The notes beneath the pieces were generated by a model. It did no database searches and was not told the origin of the DNA. It saw only the letters and a program-made list of their open reading frames with translations. A DNA stretch of 64,000 nucleotides from Algoriphagus lacus (GTDB lineage: Bacteria; Bacteroidota; Bacteroidia; Cytophagales; Cyclobacteriaceae). Below, one piece after another: positions 8,852 to 18,052 of this stretch; positions within the stretch are counted from its first letter, which is position 1, and every line of letters begins with the position of its first letter. A program made the position numbers and the translations under genes. The stretch covers positions 62,001 through 126,000 of the forward strand of contig NZ_QXML01000005.1 in assembly GCF_003583985.1 (NCBI RefSeq). The letters are read 5' to 3'.

Positions 8852-9628
8852 TTATTGGTTTATCCAGGATTTAAACTCATTCACCCGCTCTCTGGCAACC
8901 ACAATAATCTCCTCAGTTTTTGCATTCAGAGATAATATCAATCGACCATTATGATACGGTTTCATTTCGATTAGATTATCCAGATTAATAATCATGGATC
9001 GGTTGATTCGATAAAACTTATCGGGATCAAGGAGTTCAGATTGAAGCTCATTAAGGGAATGATATACGATAAACTTTTGAGACGAGCCTGACTCAACCAG
9101 GAACGTAATCCCTTCCTCAGCAATAAAATAGGCTACATTTTCTACAGGAACGAAAGAAAGACGACTTCCCGATTTGGTTAAAAATCGCTTTTTATACCCT
9201 TTGAATGGCCTGTTTTCGAAGGATTTCCCCGAGGAATCTACTCTGGACCTTTTGGAATTAGCAGAGGAACTGAAGGATTCATATTTCTCAAAGGCCCTTA
9301 CCAATCGTTCGTCAGAGAATGGTTTGAGTAGGTAGTCGACACAGGGAAAATCAAAAGCCCTAAACGCATGCTCGTCGCTATCCGCAATAAAAATGATTGG
9401 GATTTTGATTTGAAGATCTTCAAACGCACCGAAACAAAGCCTATCTGAAAAGCGAATGCTACACACGATCAAGTCAAAAATTGAAGGATTAAGCAGGGAA
9501 TTCTGAAGTTCCTCAGCAGAAGTCACTGGGCCGTTAACTTCCCAATCCGGACAATATTTATTGATCACCTCCCTGATTCTTGCCTGGGAAAGCGGTTCAT
9601 GTTCTACTAAAAGTAAGTTTTTTGCCAT
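8852..9628 (-). CDS. LytTR-type regulator with degenerate receiver
   Basis: A 258-residue protein with a receiver-like domain (residues 1-115), a serine-rich linker and a C-terminal LytTR DNA-binding domain (about 150-258, with FYRINRSMIINLDNL typical of the fold). In the receiver, the position of the phospho-acceptor Asp is Ser57 (FDLIVCSIRFSD where FDLIFLDIQL is usual), and the acidic pocket reads Glu9-His10 instead of Asp-Asp; Lys102 in YLLKPF is kept. The reading of GTGTGTAGCATTCGC at this site was checked on the minus strand. It therefore probably does not respond to Asp phosphorylation. No LytS-type kinase is adjacent. Confidence 0.9.
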   Translation of the reverse strand: MAKNLLLVEHEPLSQARIREVINKYCPDWEVNGPVTSAEELQNSLLNPSIFDLIVCSIRFSDRLCFGAFEDLQIKIPIIFIADSDEHAFRAFDFPCVDYLLKPFSDERLVRAFEKYESFSSSANSKRSRVDSSGKSFENRPFKGYKKRFLTKSGSRLSFVPVENVAYFIAEEGITFLVESGSSQKFIVYHSLNELQSELLDPDKFYRINRSMIINLDNLIEMKPYHNGRLILSLNAKTEEIIVVARERVNEFKSWINQ

Positions 9629-9833
9629 TTTTAAAAAGGTGATTACGCCGAATGATCCTTGATTGGATATTTCAAATCAGCAAGAAAAAGAACTCGGATT
9701 TTCTGGATATGTTTAAAAATCAACTTCCGAAATAGGGACGTCGAAGTCTACTCGGTTTTCGAAATGATCTAGAAATCAGCCAAAACACGCAGAAGAAGAA
9801 TTTAGCCTTACTAAGCCAAACCACGGGTTATTC

Positions 9834-9863
9834 AAAAAAAATAGGGACAGGAAAACCTGCCCC
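9834..9863 (-). terminator. Rho-independent terminator of the fasciclin gene
   Basis: On the minus strand GGGGCAGG, a TTTT loop and CCTGTCCC form an 8-bp stem (one G-U pair) followed by TATTTTTTTT. It lies 28 bases after the stop of the fasciclin gene. Confidence 0.85.
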
Positions 9864-9890
9864 TAAGGTAAAATTCAATTTTCGATAGAC

Positions 9891-11753
9891 TTAAAGCGTA
9901 GGCAATACCACTCCGTCGATCACATGTACCACACCGTTTTCGATGGCAACGTCAGCGACAACTACGTTGTATGTCTTACCCGCTTTATCTGTCACGGTCA
10001 CGTTGTTTCCGTTTCTGGTTACAGTAAGCATTTCACCAGCTAAAGTTGGCACTTGCTGAGAACCCGCTGCCAAGTTGAAAGAGAATGCTGTGGCAGGTAC
10101 CACATGGAATCCTAACACTTTCGTAACTGCAGGAAGTCCCAGAGCATTGATCATTGCCTGAAGTGAGCCAAAATTCAAAGTTTGAAGAAGGTTAGTAAAT
10201 GCCTGATTGGTAGGGGCAAATACTGTCATTGCCTGCTGGTTCAAAAGCGTGTTACCCAAACCTGCGGCAGTTACAGCCTGCAATAAAACTGTAAGGTTTG
10301 CAGCTTGGGCAGCTTCAACAACATTAGGAAGATCAATTCTAGGCAAAAGAACTTTGTCGATCACATGAACGACACCATTTGAAATGGCTACGTCAGCCGT
10401 TACCACATTGGCAGTATTTCCAAGAGCATCTCTCACCGTCACACCGGAAGCAGTTTTAGTAACTGTCAGTTGCTGACCCGCCAAGGTTGTAAAGGTGTTT
10501 GTAGCTCCAAGCTCAAAAGAGAAGGCAGCAGCAGGTACAACATGGAAACCAAGAACAGTCTGAAGATTGCTGATTCCACCGATCTTTGCCACCAACTGGT
10601 TAAGGTTTGCAGCACCATAAGCCTGCAAAGCAGCAGCAAACGCGGCGTTAGTCGGAGCAAACACTGTCATTTGTGGGGTATTCAACAAGGCATTACCCAA
10701 TCCAGCAGCAGTAACTGCATCAATCAAGGTAGTCAAACCTGCGGATTGAGCAGCTTGAACCACATTTGGCAATCCCAAGTTAGGAAGCATCATTCCATTG
10801 ATAACGTGGACTACACCATTGGAAATCTCAATGTCAGCCGCAACTACCTGAGCTACTCTACCCAACTGATCCTTAACTGAAACAGTTGATCCGGATTTTT
10901 CTACGGTAATGGTTTGTCCGGAAAGGGTCTGGAAAGAATTTGTTGCTGCCAAAGAAGAAGAAAGAGCTTTTGCAGGTACAACGTGGAAGCCTAATACTTT
11001 TTGCAAATTGGCAGCACCACCGATTTTGATCACCAATTCATTCAAATCTTTAGCCTTGAAAACTGCCAAAGCAGCAGCAAAAGCTTCATTGGTAGGAGCA
11101 AAAACTGTGATTGCTGGAGCAGAAAGCAAAGCGTTAGGCAAACCAGGAACTGCAGTCACTGCAGACAACAAAGTAGTAAGTCCAGCATTTGTGGCAGCCT
11201 CCACCAAGGTTGGCTTAGGTAATTGAATCGAAGGAACAAGCACTCTATCGATTACATGAACCACCCCATTTTCGATCTGAACATCAGCTTGAACTACGCG
11301 AGCCACATTACCCGCAGCGTCAGTTACAGTCACTAAACCTGGAGTTGAATTCACTCTCAATTGCTGGCCAGCAAGTGTTGTGAAAATGTTGGTTTCATTA
11401 AGGTTTCTTGAAAAAGCAACAGCTGGAACCACATGGAATCCCAAAACTGTCTGAAGGTTCTGAGCACCTCCAAGTTTGGCAACCAAATCATTGAGATCTT
11501 TTGCTTTAAAAGCGGTCAATGCGTTGGCAAAGGCATCGTTGGTTGGTGCAAAAACTGTTATTGCATCTTGATCCTGAAGGGAAGCTTCCAATCCTGGAAT
11601 CGCACGCACAGCGGTTACCAAGGTAGTAAGTCCTGCTTCATCAGCAGCTTGCATCAATGTAGGATACGGGATTGGTCCTTGGTAATCCTCACTACAGGAA
11701 AGGATCGTGAAAAAGAGTGATCCGGCCAGTAAATACTTGAAGAGTTTTGTCAT
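9891..11753 (-). CDS. Lipoprotein with four fasciclin (FAS1) domains
   Basis: A 620-residue exported lipoprotein. The signal ends in the lipobox LSC (Cys20) and is followed by SED, an acidic stretch like the surface-export signals described for Bacteroidota lipoproteins. Four FAS1 domains occupy about residues 30-174, 180-324, 328-471 and 475-620. Each carries TVFAPTN (66, 216, 363, 510) and NGVVHVID (162, 312, 459, 606), giving a repeat of about 148 residues. FAS1 domains mediate adhesion, so the likely site is the outer membrane or cell surface. The copies are divergent enough at the DNA level to be an old duplication. It has its own terminator; a promoter was not identified. Confidence 0.93.
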   Translation of the reverse strand: MTKLFKYLLAGSLFFTILSCSEDYQGPIPYPTLMQAADEAGLTTLVTAVRAIPGLEASLQDQDAITVFAPTNDAFANALTAFKAKDLNDLVAKLGGAQNLQTVLGFHVVPAVAFSRNLNETNIFTTLAGQQLRVNSTPGLVTVTDAAGNVARVVQADVQIENGVVHVIDRVLVPSIQLPKPTLVEAATNAGLTTLLSAVTAVPGLPNALLSAPAITVFAPTNEAFAAALAVFKAKDLNELVIKIGGAANLQKVLGFHVVPAKALSSSLAATNSFQTLSGQTITVEKSGSTVSVKDQLGRVAQVVAADIEISNGVVHVINGMMLPNLGLPNVVQAAQSAGLTTLIDAVTAAGLGNALLNTPQMTVFAPTNAAFAAALQAYGAANLNQLVAKIGGISNLQTVLGFHVVPAAAFSFELGATNTFTTLAGQQLTVTKTASGVTVRDALGNTANVVTADVAISNGVVHVIDKVLLPRIDLPNVVEAAQAANLTVLLQAVTAAGLGNTLLNQQAMTVFAPTNQAFTNLLQTLNFGSLQAMINALGLPAVTKVLGFHVVPATAFSFNLAAGSQQVPTLAGEMLTVTRNGNNVTVTDKAGKTYNVVVADVAIENGVVHVIDGVVLPTL

Positions 11754-11822
11754 AGTTAATTTTGGTTTGTGACAGAATAACTAAACAAACTCCTTGTGGT
11801 CAGTGAGGAAACTCTGAATTGA

Positions 11823-11856
11823 ATAAAAAAAAGGATGAATCGTTTGATTCATCCTT
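11823..11856 (-). terminator. Rho-independent terminator of the pyk transcript
   Basis: GGATGAATC (11833-11841) and GATTCATCC (11846-11854) form a perfect 9-bp stem. On the minus strand it is followed by eight T. It lies about 50 bases after the pyk stop and before the fasciclin gene. Confidence 0.9.
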
Positions 11857-11905
11857 TGAACTGTAAGTGTAATCCGAATTAAAAAGTATCCGGAAAAACT
11901 GAATT

Positions 11906-13336
11906 TTATTCCACCACGTGGATTTTCAACATATTTGTTCTGCCTTTTTCTTTGAGCGGCATACTAGCCGTATTGATGATGACATCTCCGGAAACCACAT
12001 GACCGTCTTTTTTGAGAGTATTTTCAATATCCTCAAAAGTCGCATCAGTGGAGATCTGGCTTACGTAATGATAAGCCCTCACCCCCCATACCAAAGACAT
12101 TTGGGTTAGCAGTTTTTCATTTCTGGTAAATACAAAAATGTTGGCCAAAGGACGGTGAGACGCGAGTTTGAAACCTGTAAATCCTGAGGAAGTAATTCCG
12201 ACAATTGCCTTCGCCTTCACATTTCTTGAAAGTCTAGCAGCCATTAGGATGAGGTTGTCACTCAGGAATGTAGCTTCTTCCTCCGGTATTTTATACAGGT
12301 TGTGATAGATCTCTGCGTTTTCCTCCAAATAAGTAATAATGCTCGTCATCGCCTTTACTGCATGAACAGGATATTTTCCCGAAGCAGTCTCTGCAGAAAG
12401 CATTACCGCATCTGCTCCATCCAATACTGCATTGGCTACATCATTGGTTTCAGCACGGGTTGGACGAGGATTCTGGATCATACTTTCCATCATCTGAGTG
12501 GCAATGATGACTGGCTTGCAGGCCAGTTTACATTTTTCCACCATTTTTTTCTGCCAGAGAGGAACGATTTCCATAGGCACTTCCACACCCAAATCACCTC
12601 TGGCAACCATGATTGCATCTGTCTCAGCGATGATTGAATCGATATTTTCAAGCGCTTCCGGCTTTTCAATTTTTGCCACAATTTTACAATGCTTGCCAGC
12701 CGCCTTGATTCGGTTTCGTAAATCAATGATGTCGTCAGCTGATCGCACAAAAGATAATGCGATCCAGTCAACGTCTTGCTCCAATCCAAAATGAAGATCT
12801 TCAATATCTTTCTCGGTAAGAGAAGGAGCAGAGACTTTGGTATTGGGAAGGTTGATTCCTTTTCTGGATTTTAAAATACCGCCGTGTATAACCGTGCAGT
12901 TTACATTTTTCCCATCGGTGCTGTTGACTACTACCTCAAGGTTTCCATCGTCGATCAGAATTCTGTCGCCCGAAACAACGTCCTGGGGAAGATTTTGATA
13001 TACAGTACTTACCAATGATGCCGTACCAACTACAGGGTCATTGGTAATGGTAATTTTTTCTCCCGGTTTGATTTCAACGCCGTTGTTTTCAACCTCCCCT
13101 ACCCGGATTTTGGGTCCCTGAAGATCCTGAAGGATACCAAGGTGGCAATTCAGTTCCTTGTTGACACTTCGGATGATATTGATTACTTCTTTGTGTACTT
13201 CGTGACTTCCATGGGAAAAATTCAGTCGGAAGACATTGGCCCCAGCAGCTGCCAGGCTTTTGATCATTTCGTAATTGTTTGAGGCAGGGCCTATTGTGGC
13301 CAGAATTTTTGTTTTCTTAAATGGAAGACGGCTCAT
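11906..13336 (-). CDS. pyk: Pyruvate kinase
   Basis: A 476-residue pyruvate kinase, which makes ATP and pyruvate from phosphoenolpyruvate in the last step of glycolysis. Diagnostic segments include TKILATIGPAS at the N-terminus, RLNFSHGSHEVH, the Mg/K-binding IVAKIEKPEALEN, the MVARGDLGVEV block and ATQMMESMI. The C-terminal allosteric-type domain is complete. The ATG at 13336 is six bases after the IPExxxVDY gene stop, so the two form an operon. A strong terminator follows. Confidence 0.97.
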   Translation of the reverse strand: MSRLPFKKTKILATIGPASNNYEMIKSLAAAGANVFRLNFSHGSHEVHKEVINIIRSVNKELNCHLGILQDLQGPKIRVGEVENNGVEIKPGEKITITNDPVVGTASLVSTVYQNLPQDVVSGDRILIDDGNLEVVVNSTDGKNVNCTVIHGGILKSRKGINLPNTKVSAPSLTEKDIEDLHFGLEQDVDWIALSFVRSADDIIDLRNRIKAAGKHCKIVAKIEKPEALENIDSIIAETDAIMVARGDLGVEVPMEIVPLWQKKMVEKCKLACKPVIIATQMMESMIQNPRPTRAETNDVANAVLDGADAVMLSAETASGKYPVHAVKAMTSIITYLEENAEIYHNLYKIPEEEATFLSDNLILMAARLSRNVKAKAIVGITSSGFTGFKLASHRPLANIFVFTRNEKLLTQMSLVWGVRAYHYVSQISTDATFEDIENTLKKDGHVVSGDVIINTASMPLKEKGRTNMLKIHVVE

Positions 13337-13342
13337 TGGGTC

Positions 13343-13771
13343 TTAATAAGTTAATAGGTTTTCTTTCGATTTTATTTTTGAAACATCCAGTCTAACCACA
13401 CTTTGGATAAAAGGATTTTTTGTGAGTTGATCCACAAATGTAGCAATACTGGTTTGCTGAGTTTGGTCTTGTACTAGGAGGAAATAATCCAAATTTCTCA
13501 ATTCAGGAATCAAATATGCCAATTGCTGGGAAGTATTTAGCGCTTTATTTTTTAAAAGTTGGATAAATCCGTGCGGTAAAGAAAGGAAATATTGGGAAAT
13601 TTCCAGCCTTGGGGAGGAAAGAAACTCTATTTGCACATCTTCAGACCGGACCAAATCCAAGTTCAAATCCCGGTTGATCAGCCAGGCCATTTTATAGTCT
13701 TTTACTGGGGAAACAAGCCCCAAAAGCTCAAAATCAAAAGTGGGTTCTACAAATAATTTGGTCTTCTTCAT
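13343..13771 (-). CDS. IPExxxVDY family protein
   Basis: A 142-residue protein with LIPELRNLDYFLL at about residues 87-99, a close variant of the IPExxxVDY signature (Leu in place of Val). This Bacteroidota family has no known function. Its position directly upstream of pyk and divergent from acpP-fabF-rnc is, as far as I recall, conserved in the group. The six-base gap to pyk indicates co-transcription. Confidence 0.8.
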   Translation of the reverse strand: MKKTKLFVEPTFDFELLGLVSPVKDYKMAWLINRDLNLDLVRSEDVQIEFLSSPRLEISQYFLSLPHGFIQLLKNKALNTSQQLAYLIPELRNLDYFLLVQDQTQQTSIATFVDQLTKNPFIQSVVRLDVSKIKSKENLLTY

Positions 13772-13793
13772 GTAGGAAGAATGGTGATCGAAA

Positions 13794-13801
13794 CAAAGTT
13801 A
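13794..13801 (-). promoter_or_regulatory. Candidate -7 box for the IPExxxVDY-pyk operon
   Basis: TAACTTTG on the minus strand fits TAnnTTTG exactly, 22 bases before the ATG at 13771. No -33 element is evident at the normal spacing. Confidence 0.4.
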
Positions 13802-13923
13802 GAAATTAAAATTGAGCAGGACGAAGGGGCAAATTGGATAAAAATTTACTTCAGTCTTTTCTTTGCCAATTAGCCATTAAATATATTTCTTTGCGGAGTG
13901 TTATTAACTAAACTGATCACAAA

Positions 13924-14160
13924 ATGTCTGAAATTGCACAAAAAGTAAAGGCCATCATTGTTGACAAACTGGGCGTAGAAGAGTCTGAAGTGACTATGGA
14001 AGCAAGCTTCACCAATGATCTTGGTGCTGACTCTCTGGACACTGTGGAATTGATTATGGAATTTGAAAAAGAATTCAACATCTCTATTCCTGATGACCAA
14101 GCTGAGCAAATCGGCACTGTAGGCCAGGCTATCACCTACCTTGAGGCTAACGTAAAATAA
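13924..14160 (+). CDS. acpP: Acyl carrier protein
   Basis: A 78-residue, highly acidic carrier protein for fatty-acid synthesis. Ser37 in [10 protein letters not shown] receives the 4'-phosphopantetheine arm. Length and sequence are typical. Upstream, TTTG (13862) and the AT-rich TATATTTC/TTTG stretch at 13882-13893 look promoter-like but do not fit the consensus spacing. fabF begins 20 bases after its stop, as in most bacteria, so the carrier and the condensing enzyme are made together. Confidence 0.97.
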   Translation: MSEIAQKVKAIIVDKLGVEESEVTMEASFTNDLGADSLDTVELIMEFEKEFNISIPDDQAEQIGTVGQAITYLEANVK

Positions 14161-14180
14161 GAACTACCTAAATTCATTTT

Positions 14181-15431
14181 ATGAATTTAAAAAGAGTTGT
14201 TGTAACGGGTTTAGGTGCCCTCACACCCATAGGAAACACCACGGAGGAATTCTGGAAGGGGTTGATTAATGGTGTGAGTGGCGCTGCGCCTATTACCCGG
14301 TTCGACGCTTCACTTTTCAAGACTCAATTTGCCTGCGAAGTCAAAAATCTCGACCTCGACCAATTTATTGACAGAAAAGAGGCAAGAAAAATGGATGCCT
14401 TCACCCAATATGCAATGATTACTGCCGATGAGGCTATTGCAGACTCTGGGATAGACTTGGAATCCATTGACAAATCCCGCGCTGGTGTAATCTGGGGATC
14501 CGGAATCGGAGGTCTCAGAACATTTCAGGAAGAAGTTACCGACTTTGCAAGAGGTGACGGTACACCCCGATTCAATCCTTTCTTTATTCCGAAAATGATT
14601 GCGGATATTTCCGCTGGATTCATTTCCATCAAATACGGTTTTAGAGGACCAAATTTCGTGACCGTTTCTGCCTGTGCATCTGCGACCAACGCCTTGATTG
14701 ATGCTTTCAATTACATCCGATTGGGAAAAGCTGATTTGTTTATCAGTGGAGGATCAGAAGCCGCTGTCTCTGAGGCAGGAATTGGTGGATTTAACGCGAT
14801 GAAAGCACTTTCACAGCGAAATGATTCTCCCACTACTGCATCCAGACCTTTCGACAAAGACAGAGATGGTTTTGTTCTTGGCGAAGGTGCAGGAGCTCTG
14901 ATTCTCGAAGAATTAGAGCATGCCAAAGCCAGAGGAGCAAAAATTTATGCTGAGTTGGTAGGTGGAGGCATGACAGCTGATGCATATCATATTACTGCTC
15001 CGCATCCTGAAGGCTTAGGAGCAAGTAGTGTGATGAAAATCGCCTTGGATGACGCAGGTTTGAAGCCAGAAGACATAGATTACATCAATGTGCACGGCAC
15101 TTCTACTCCACTTGGAGATGTTGGTGAAACTAAGGCTATCCAAAAAATATTTGGAGACCATGCTTACAAGCTCAATATAAGCAGTACCAAGTCAATGACG
15201 GGGCATTTGTTGGGAGCGGCAGGAGCTGTAGAAGCAATAGCTTCTATTCTTGCCATCAACAACAGCATTGTCCCTCCTACTATCAATCACTTCACAGATG
15301 ATGAGGCGTTTGATCCGGGACTTAATTTGACATTTAACCATGCGCAGAAAAGAGAAATCAATTATGCGCTGAGCAATACCTTTGGATTTGGCGGGCACAA
15401 TTGTTCTGTCATTTTCAAAAAATACAACTAA
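14181..15431 (+). CDS. fabF: Beta-ketoacyl-ACP synthase II
   Basis: A 416-residue elongating condensing enzyme of type II fatty-acid synthesis. The Cys-His-His triad is visible: Cys165 in TVSACASATN, His305 in NVHGTSTPLGD and His342 in SMTGHLLGAAG. The N-terminal VVVTGLGALTPIG is the family hallmark. It is the second gene of the acpP-fabF-rnc-nadE-lgt run, with only three bases between its stop and the rnc start. Confidence 0.97.
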   Translation: MNLKRVVVTGLGALTPIGNTTEEFWKGLINGVSGAAPITRFDASLFKTQFACEVKNLDLDQFIDRKEARKMDAFTQYAMITADEAIADSGIDLESIDKSRAGVIWGSGIGGLRTFQEEVTDFARGDGTPRFNPFFIPKMIADISAGFISIKYGFRGPNFVTVSACASATNALIDAFNYIRLGKADLFISGGSEAAVSEAGIGGFNAMKALSQRNDSPTTASRPFDKDRDGFVLGEGAGALILEELEHAKARGAKIYAELVGGGMTADAYHITAPHPEGLGASSVMKIALDDAGLKPEDIDYINVHGTSTPLGDVGETKAIQKIFGDHAYKLNISSTKSMTGHLLGAAGAVEAIASILAINNSIVPPTINHFTDDEAFDPGLNLTFNHAQKREINYALSNTFGFGGHNCSVIFKKYN

Positions 15432-15434
15432 AGA

Positions 15435-16175
15435 GTGAAACTGTTCCAACGACTAGGAATCCACACTCTTTTCTTTAGCTCAAAAGACAAAAGGCTTGCC
15501 TCCTCGATCAAGATGATCATTGGACGCAAGCCTTTAAATTTATCACTCTATCGGTTGGCATTGACTCCTGCGGGGCTTGGTGAAGAAACGACCAAAGGGT
15601 TTCGAATTTCAAACGAACGGCTTGAATTTCTCGGAGATGCCGTTTTGGGCGCTGTGATTGCCGAACATTTATTTAAAAAATTCCCCTATCGGGACGAAGG
15701 CTTCCTGACCGAAACCCGGTCCAAATTGGTTAACCGGGAAACATTGAACGATATCGGGATCAAGATTGGGCTAAAAACCGCTTTAGAACAGGTAATAAGC
15801 AGCCGACAGTTTACCGGCAACAAGTCGCTTTACGGTGATATTTTAGAAGCATTCCTCGGCGCAATTTATCTGGATCGTGGCTATGAGTTTACCCAAAAAC
15901 TAATTCTTCAGCGAATCCTGCTTCACATGGATCTTGAGGGCATGATCAGCACGGTGACCAATTACAAAAGTAAAATCATCGAATGGTCTCAAAAAGAAGC
16001 CAAAGCAGTCGAGTACAAGGTTTTGCAGGTTAACGGCAACCAACGCTTTAAGGAATTTGTTGTAGAACTTAATATTAACGGAGAGTCAATTGCTCAGGGA
16101 AAAGGCGGGACCAAAAAGAAAGCAGAACAAGAAGCTTCTAAAAATGCCTGTGAAATCCTGAACATTGCCGTTTAG
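15435..16175 (+). CDS. rnc: Ribonuclease III
   Basis: A 246-residue double-strand-specific endoribonuclease. The signature NERLEFLGDAVL places the metal-binding acidic residues at Glu61, Glu64 and Asp68; Asp135 and Glu138 in GDILEAFLGA complete the site. A C-terminal dsRNA-binding domain (about 170-243) ends with KGGTKKKAEQEASKNA. The start is GTG at 15435, three bases after the fabF stop; the first 25 residues are a basic extension before the conserved core. acpP-fabF-rnc order is common in Bacteroidota. Confidence 0.95.
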   Translation: MKLFQRLGIHTLFFSSKDKRLASSIKMIIGRKPLNLSLYRLALTPAGLGEETTKGFRISNERLEFLGDAVLGAVIAEHLFKKFPYRDEGFLTETRSKLVNRETLNDIGIKIGLKTALEQVISSRQFTGNKSLYGDILEAFLGAIYLDRGYEFTQKLILQRILLHMDLEGMISTVTNYKSKIIEWSQKEAKAVEYKVLQVNGNQRFKEFVVELNINGESIAQGKGGTKKKAEQEASKNACEILNIAV

Positions 16176-16204
16176 AAGTTACTTTTGACCCTTTCAATTA
16201 CCTC

Positions 16205-18043
16205 ATGGCTGTCCTCAAACTTGCAGGTGCTACTGTCAACCAAACCCCACTCGACTGGAATGGTAATTTCGATCGAATCCTAAAGGCCATTTCAAAAGCC
16301 AAATCCGAGGAAGTTGAAATTCTTTGTTTCCCTGAATTGGCGATAACAGGCTATGGAGCTGAAGATTTGTTCTTGAGCTACTGGTTTCCTCAAAGAGCAC
16401 TTGCCCAACTTGGCAAACTAATTCCCCATTGCACAGAAATAACAGTTGCCATCGGCTTACCTGTCAGAATACAGGAAAAGGTGTACAACACGGTAGCCCT
16501 CATTGAAAATGCCAAACTCAAAGGCTTCGTTGCCAAGCAATTCATGGCAATCGATGGAGTACATTACGAATTCCGCTGGTTCACTCCTTGGGAAGCCAAT
16601 CAGGTAATTGACTTTGAGTTTGAAGGGGAAAAGATTCCATTTGGAGATCTGACTTTCCACCATAAGGGAATTCATTATGGATTCGAAATATGCGAGGATG
16701 CATGGAGAGGAAAAATAAGACCCGGCTACAGACTTTCTGATCGAAAAGTGGATTTGATTTTTAATCCTAGTGCTTCTCATTTTGCCATGAAGAAGACGAT
16801 GGAGCGCAAAGAGTTGATGGAAAAGAGTTCGGACCTCTTCAACTGCTACTATTGCTATGTCAATTTGCTGGGAAACGAAGCCGGAAAAATGATTTTTGAC
16901 GGAGAAATTCTCCTAGCTAAATCAGGCCAGTTGCTTGCCAGAAATCAGTTGCTTTCTTTTCAGGACTTTCAGGTTTTTCCCTTTACCCTGGAGGACAAAA
17001 AGCAAGAAATTGCTCCAATACACCCAAAAGAATGGGAATTTGTCCAAGCCTCGTCTTTGGGACTTTTTGATTACCTGAGAAAAAGCAAAAGCAAAGGCTT
17101 CGTCCTTTCACTATCGGGAGGGGCAGATTCCTCTACCATTGCGGTATTGGTAGCAGAAATGGTGAGACGCGGAATCAAGGAATTAGGATTGAAAGTGTTT
17201 GTTGAAAAACTTGGTATTTCATTTTCCCCAAAAACTGAAAATCCAGAGAAAGAACTCGTAGGAGCACTCTTAACCACAGCGTATCAAGGAACAAAGAACT
17301 CCTCTGAAGACACTTACAATTCTGCAAAATTCCTTGCGGAAAGTTTGGGAGCTAATTTTTATTCCTGGACTATTGACGAAGAGGTAGAATCTTACACCCG
17401 CAAAATCGAAACAGCCATTGGACGAAAACTGACTTGGGACCAAGACGACATTGCGCTCCAAAACATCCAGGCCCGTTCCCGTTCTCCGATTATTTGGCTA
17501 CTTGCCAATTTGAACCATGCACTACTTCTTTCCACCTCCAACCGGAGCGAAGGAGACGTGGGCTATGCCACAATGGACGGAGACACGAGCGGCAGCATCT
17601 CTCCTATTGCTGGTGTGGACAAGCATTTTATCCGACATTGGCTCCTATGGGCTGAGACAAACTTGGATCGCCCGGGTCTTGCTGCTGTTAATTCGCTGAC
17701 GCCAACGGCAGAATTGCGACCACTCGAACGAACTCAAACCGACGAAAAGGATCTGATGCCTTATTCCGTCATAGTGGAAATCGAGCGCTTGGCAATCCGC
17801 GACAAAAGATCACCTATTGATATTTTTCTCCTATTGAAGGACGAACTCGAACTGGAAGATGCCGTATTGAAAGAGTATATCAAAAAATTCTTCCGACTTT
17901 GGTCCAGAAACCAATGGAAACGCGAGCGATTTGCCCCGGCATTTCACTTGGACGAATTCAATATTGATCCAAAAACCTGGTATCGCTTCCCGATTTTATC
18001 AGGAGGTTTTGCCGAAGAACTTGAACAATTAGACCAAATCTAA
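16205..18043 (+). CDS. nadE: Glutamine-dependent NAD(+) synthetase
   Basis: A 612-residue two-domain enzyme that amidates nicotinate adenine dinucleotide to NAD. The N-terminal nitrilase-type glutaminase has the likely triad Glu44 (CFPELAITGYGAED), Lys111 and Cys163 (YGFEICEDAW). The C-terminal synthetase has the ATP pyrophosphatase loop SGGADSS at 304-310. Length falls in the range of glutamine-using NadE. It sits 29 bases after rnc and 9 bases before lgt. Confidence 0.95.
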   Translation: MAVLKLAGATVNQTPLDWNGNFDRILKAISKAKSEEVEILCFPELAITGYGAEDLFLSYWFPQRALAQLGKLIPHCTEITVAIGLPVRIQEKVYNTVALIENAKLKGFVAKQFMAIDGVHYEFRWFTPWEANQVIDFEFEGEKIPFGDLTFHHKGIHYGFEICEDAWRGKIRPGYRLSDRKVDLIFNPSASHFAMKKTMERKELMEKSSDLFNCYYCYVNLLGNEAGKMIFDGEILLAKSGQLLARNQLLSFQDFQVFPFTLEDKKQEIAPIHPKEWEFVQASSLGLFDYLRKSKSKGFVLSLSGGADSSTIAVLVAEMVRRGIKELGLKVFVEKLGISFSPKTENPEKELVGALLTTAYQGTKNSSEDTYNSAKFLAESLGANFYSWTIDEEVESYTRKIETAIGRKLTWDQDDIALQNIQARSRSPIIWLLANLNHALLLSTSNRSEGDVGYATMDGDTSGSISPIAGVDKHFIRHWLLWAETNLDRPGLAAVNSLTPTAELRPLERTQTDEKDLMPYSVIVEIERLAIRDKRSPIDIFLLLKDELELEDAVLKEYIKKFFRLWSRNQWKRERFAPAFHLDEFNIDPKTWYRFPILSGGFAEELEQLDQI

Positions 18044-18052
18044 TCCGACATC

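Noticed and set aside
9891..11753. Assembly artefact or recent duplication in the fasciclin gene
   Set aside because: The four domains share motifs but differ clearly in DNA and protein sequence, so the repeat is old.
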